From: Erysipelotrichaceae bacterium
GTDB lineage: Bacteria; Bacillota_I; Bacilli_A; Erysipelotrichales; Erysipelotrichaceae
Direction: 5' to 3'
Assembly: GCA_003446295.1 (NCBI GenBank)
Contig: DMBB01000260.1
Location: 1 to 6,905, forward strand
Length of the DNA: 6,905 bases
The translations under genes and the position numbers were made by a program. Of the stretch, positions 6,194-6,905 are shown one piece after another. The notes under the pieces were generated by a model. It was not told the origin of the DNA, ran no database searches, and was given only the letters and a program-made list of their open reading frames with translations. Within the stretch, counting starts at the first letter, position 1. Every line of letters begins with the position of its first letter.

Positions 6194-6905
6194 TCATGAG
6201 CGTTTCCTGCCATGGCACTCCCGGTAAGGACTTCCGCTTCCGCACGGACACGGATCATTCGGGAATATGAGGATCCGGACATATGTCTTTTTCTGTCCTT
6301 GCCGCTGGAAGGCCACAAGGACGGTTTCCGCATACTTCTCCACCTGGACCGCATAGCCCAGCCGTTCCAGAACCGGCCGTTTCTCGATCAGCTTTGCGGC
6401 TTCCAGAACCGTTTTGGCATACAGGACCTCTCCGTTTCCTCTGACGCCTTCCCTGCGCATCATCTCTGCTTCCTCGTCGGCAGGTGCCGCCCCGCCCAGC
6501 AGTGTTGAGCGGATACTGCTGTACAGTGCTTTCAGACGGATCTCCGCAGGCACAAAACGAGGTTCGGTAATATCCATATGCGTCTTCAGCGCTTCGAGCA
6601 CTTCTTCTGTGTCCGTACCGTGCGCGATCATTTCGGTCAGGTTCTGCATGACTTCTTCCGCATAGCTGTTTTCCAGACCGCTGTCCTTCAGCCAGGCCAG
6701 AAAATGCACGCACTCACTGTTCATAGAAGGATATCCGTTGACTGCCCAATCAATGATCTCTTCAGGTTCCGGATAAGCAAACGCATGATTGCCCCGTTCC
6801 TCCAGGATCGCCGCAGCCACATCCGCCGCAGCACGTGAAATGATCACGTCGCCTGTGCGCGTGCATGGATTGTCATCCGAATGGATCATATTCCAGCAGC
6901 GGCTG
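6194..6905 (-). CDS. SEC-C motif protein of unknown function, probably 5'-truncated by window edge
   Basis: The C-terminus carries a clear SEC-C zinc-binding motif, PCPCGSGSPYRECHG, with the CXC...CH ligands C214, C216, C225 and H226 (counted from the ATG at 6889). In SecA this motif binds zinc and SecB. It also occurs at the ends of many unrelated bacterial proteins, so it does not give a function. The rest looks soluble and helical, rich in Glu and Ala, with no membrane segment or signal peptide and no enzyme motif I recognise. A possible start is the ATG at 6889, giving 231 aa, but no Shine-Dalgarno precedes it. The frame stays open upstream to the edge (SRCWN before the Met), so I take the gene as partial. 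It is separated from the polysaccharide cluster by a terminator and is probably not part of that pathway. Confidence 0.75.
   Translation of the reverse strand, partial: SRCWNMIHSDDNPCTRTGDVIISRAAADVAAAILEERGNHAFAYPEPEEIIDWAVNGYPSMNSECVHFLAWLKDSGLENSYAEEVMQNLTEMIAHGTDTEEVLEALKTHMDITEPRFVPAEIRLKALYSSIRSTLLGGAAPADEEAEMMRREGVRGNGEVLYAKTVLEAAKLIEKRPVLERLGYAVQVEKYAETVLVAFQRQGQKKTYVRILIFPNDPCPCGSGSPYRECHGRKRS

Noticed and set aside
6185..6194. Perfect 10-bp palindrome ATGTGCACAT at the SEC-C stop codon, possible operator
   Set aside because: About seven 10-bp palindromes are expected by chance in a window of this size, and no second copy or promoter context supports it.

Overview
All recognisable genes in this window lie on the minus strand, so the biology reads from right to left. 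The content is a surface-polysaccharide (capsule or exopolysaccharide) biosynthesis cluster of the Wzx/Wzy type. The host is probably a member of the Bacillota (Firmicutes). The reasons are strong AAGGAGG/GGGAGG Shine-Dalgarno sites, a LicD-family gene inside a Wzx/Wzy operon, and CapE-like and flippase sequences that resemble Gram-positive capsule proteins. Base composition looks close to half G+C by eye, which would fit gut Clostridia or Erysipelotrichia better than low-GC cocci. This placement is an inference and no marker gene confirms it.

Layout, right to left. At 6905-6194 is the 3' part of a gene for a protein ending in a SEC-C zinc-binding motif; its reading frame is still open at the window edge. 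Next is a gap of about 105 bp that ends in a clear intrinsic terminator hairpin (about 6124-6102). The terminator sits only a few bases before the ribosome binding site of the first polysaccharide gene. The cluster then runs: a WbuB-like GT4 glycosyltransferase (6088-4868), an O-antigen ligase/Wzy-type polymerase (4880-3807), a second GT4 glycosyltransferase (3810-2764), a Wzx-type flippase (2795-1404), a LicD-family phosphotransferase (1417-611), and after a 74-bp gap the 5' part of a CapE/FnlA-type UDP-GlcNAc 4,6-dehydratase/5-epimerase (536 to the left edge). The first five genes overlap each other by 4 to 32 bp and are probably translationally coupled.

How the genes fit together (inference from families). 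CapE/FnlA starts UDP-N-acetyl-L-fucosamine synthesis on nucleotide sugar. The two GT4 enzymes extend a lipid-linked repeat unit on the cytoplasmic face of the membrane. LicD probably adds a phospho-substituent such as phosphocholine. The flippase carries the unit across the membrane, and the Wzy-like protein polymerises it. The initiating sugar-phosphate transferase, chain-length regulators and the CapF/CapG partners are not in the window and may lie further left. The most interesting point is the terminator in the leader, because it leaves no room for a promoter between it and the first start codon. Expression of the cluster must therefore pass through that hairpin, which suggests attenuation or processive antitermination.
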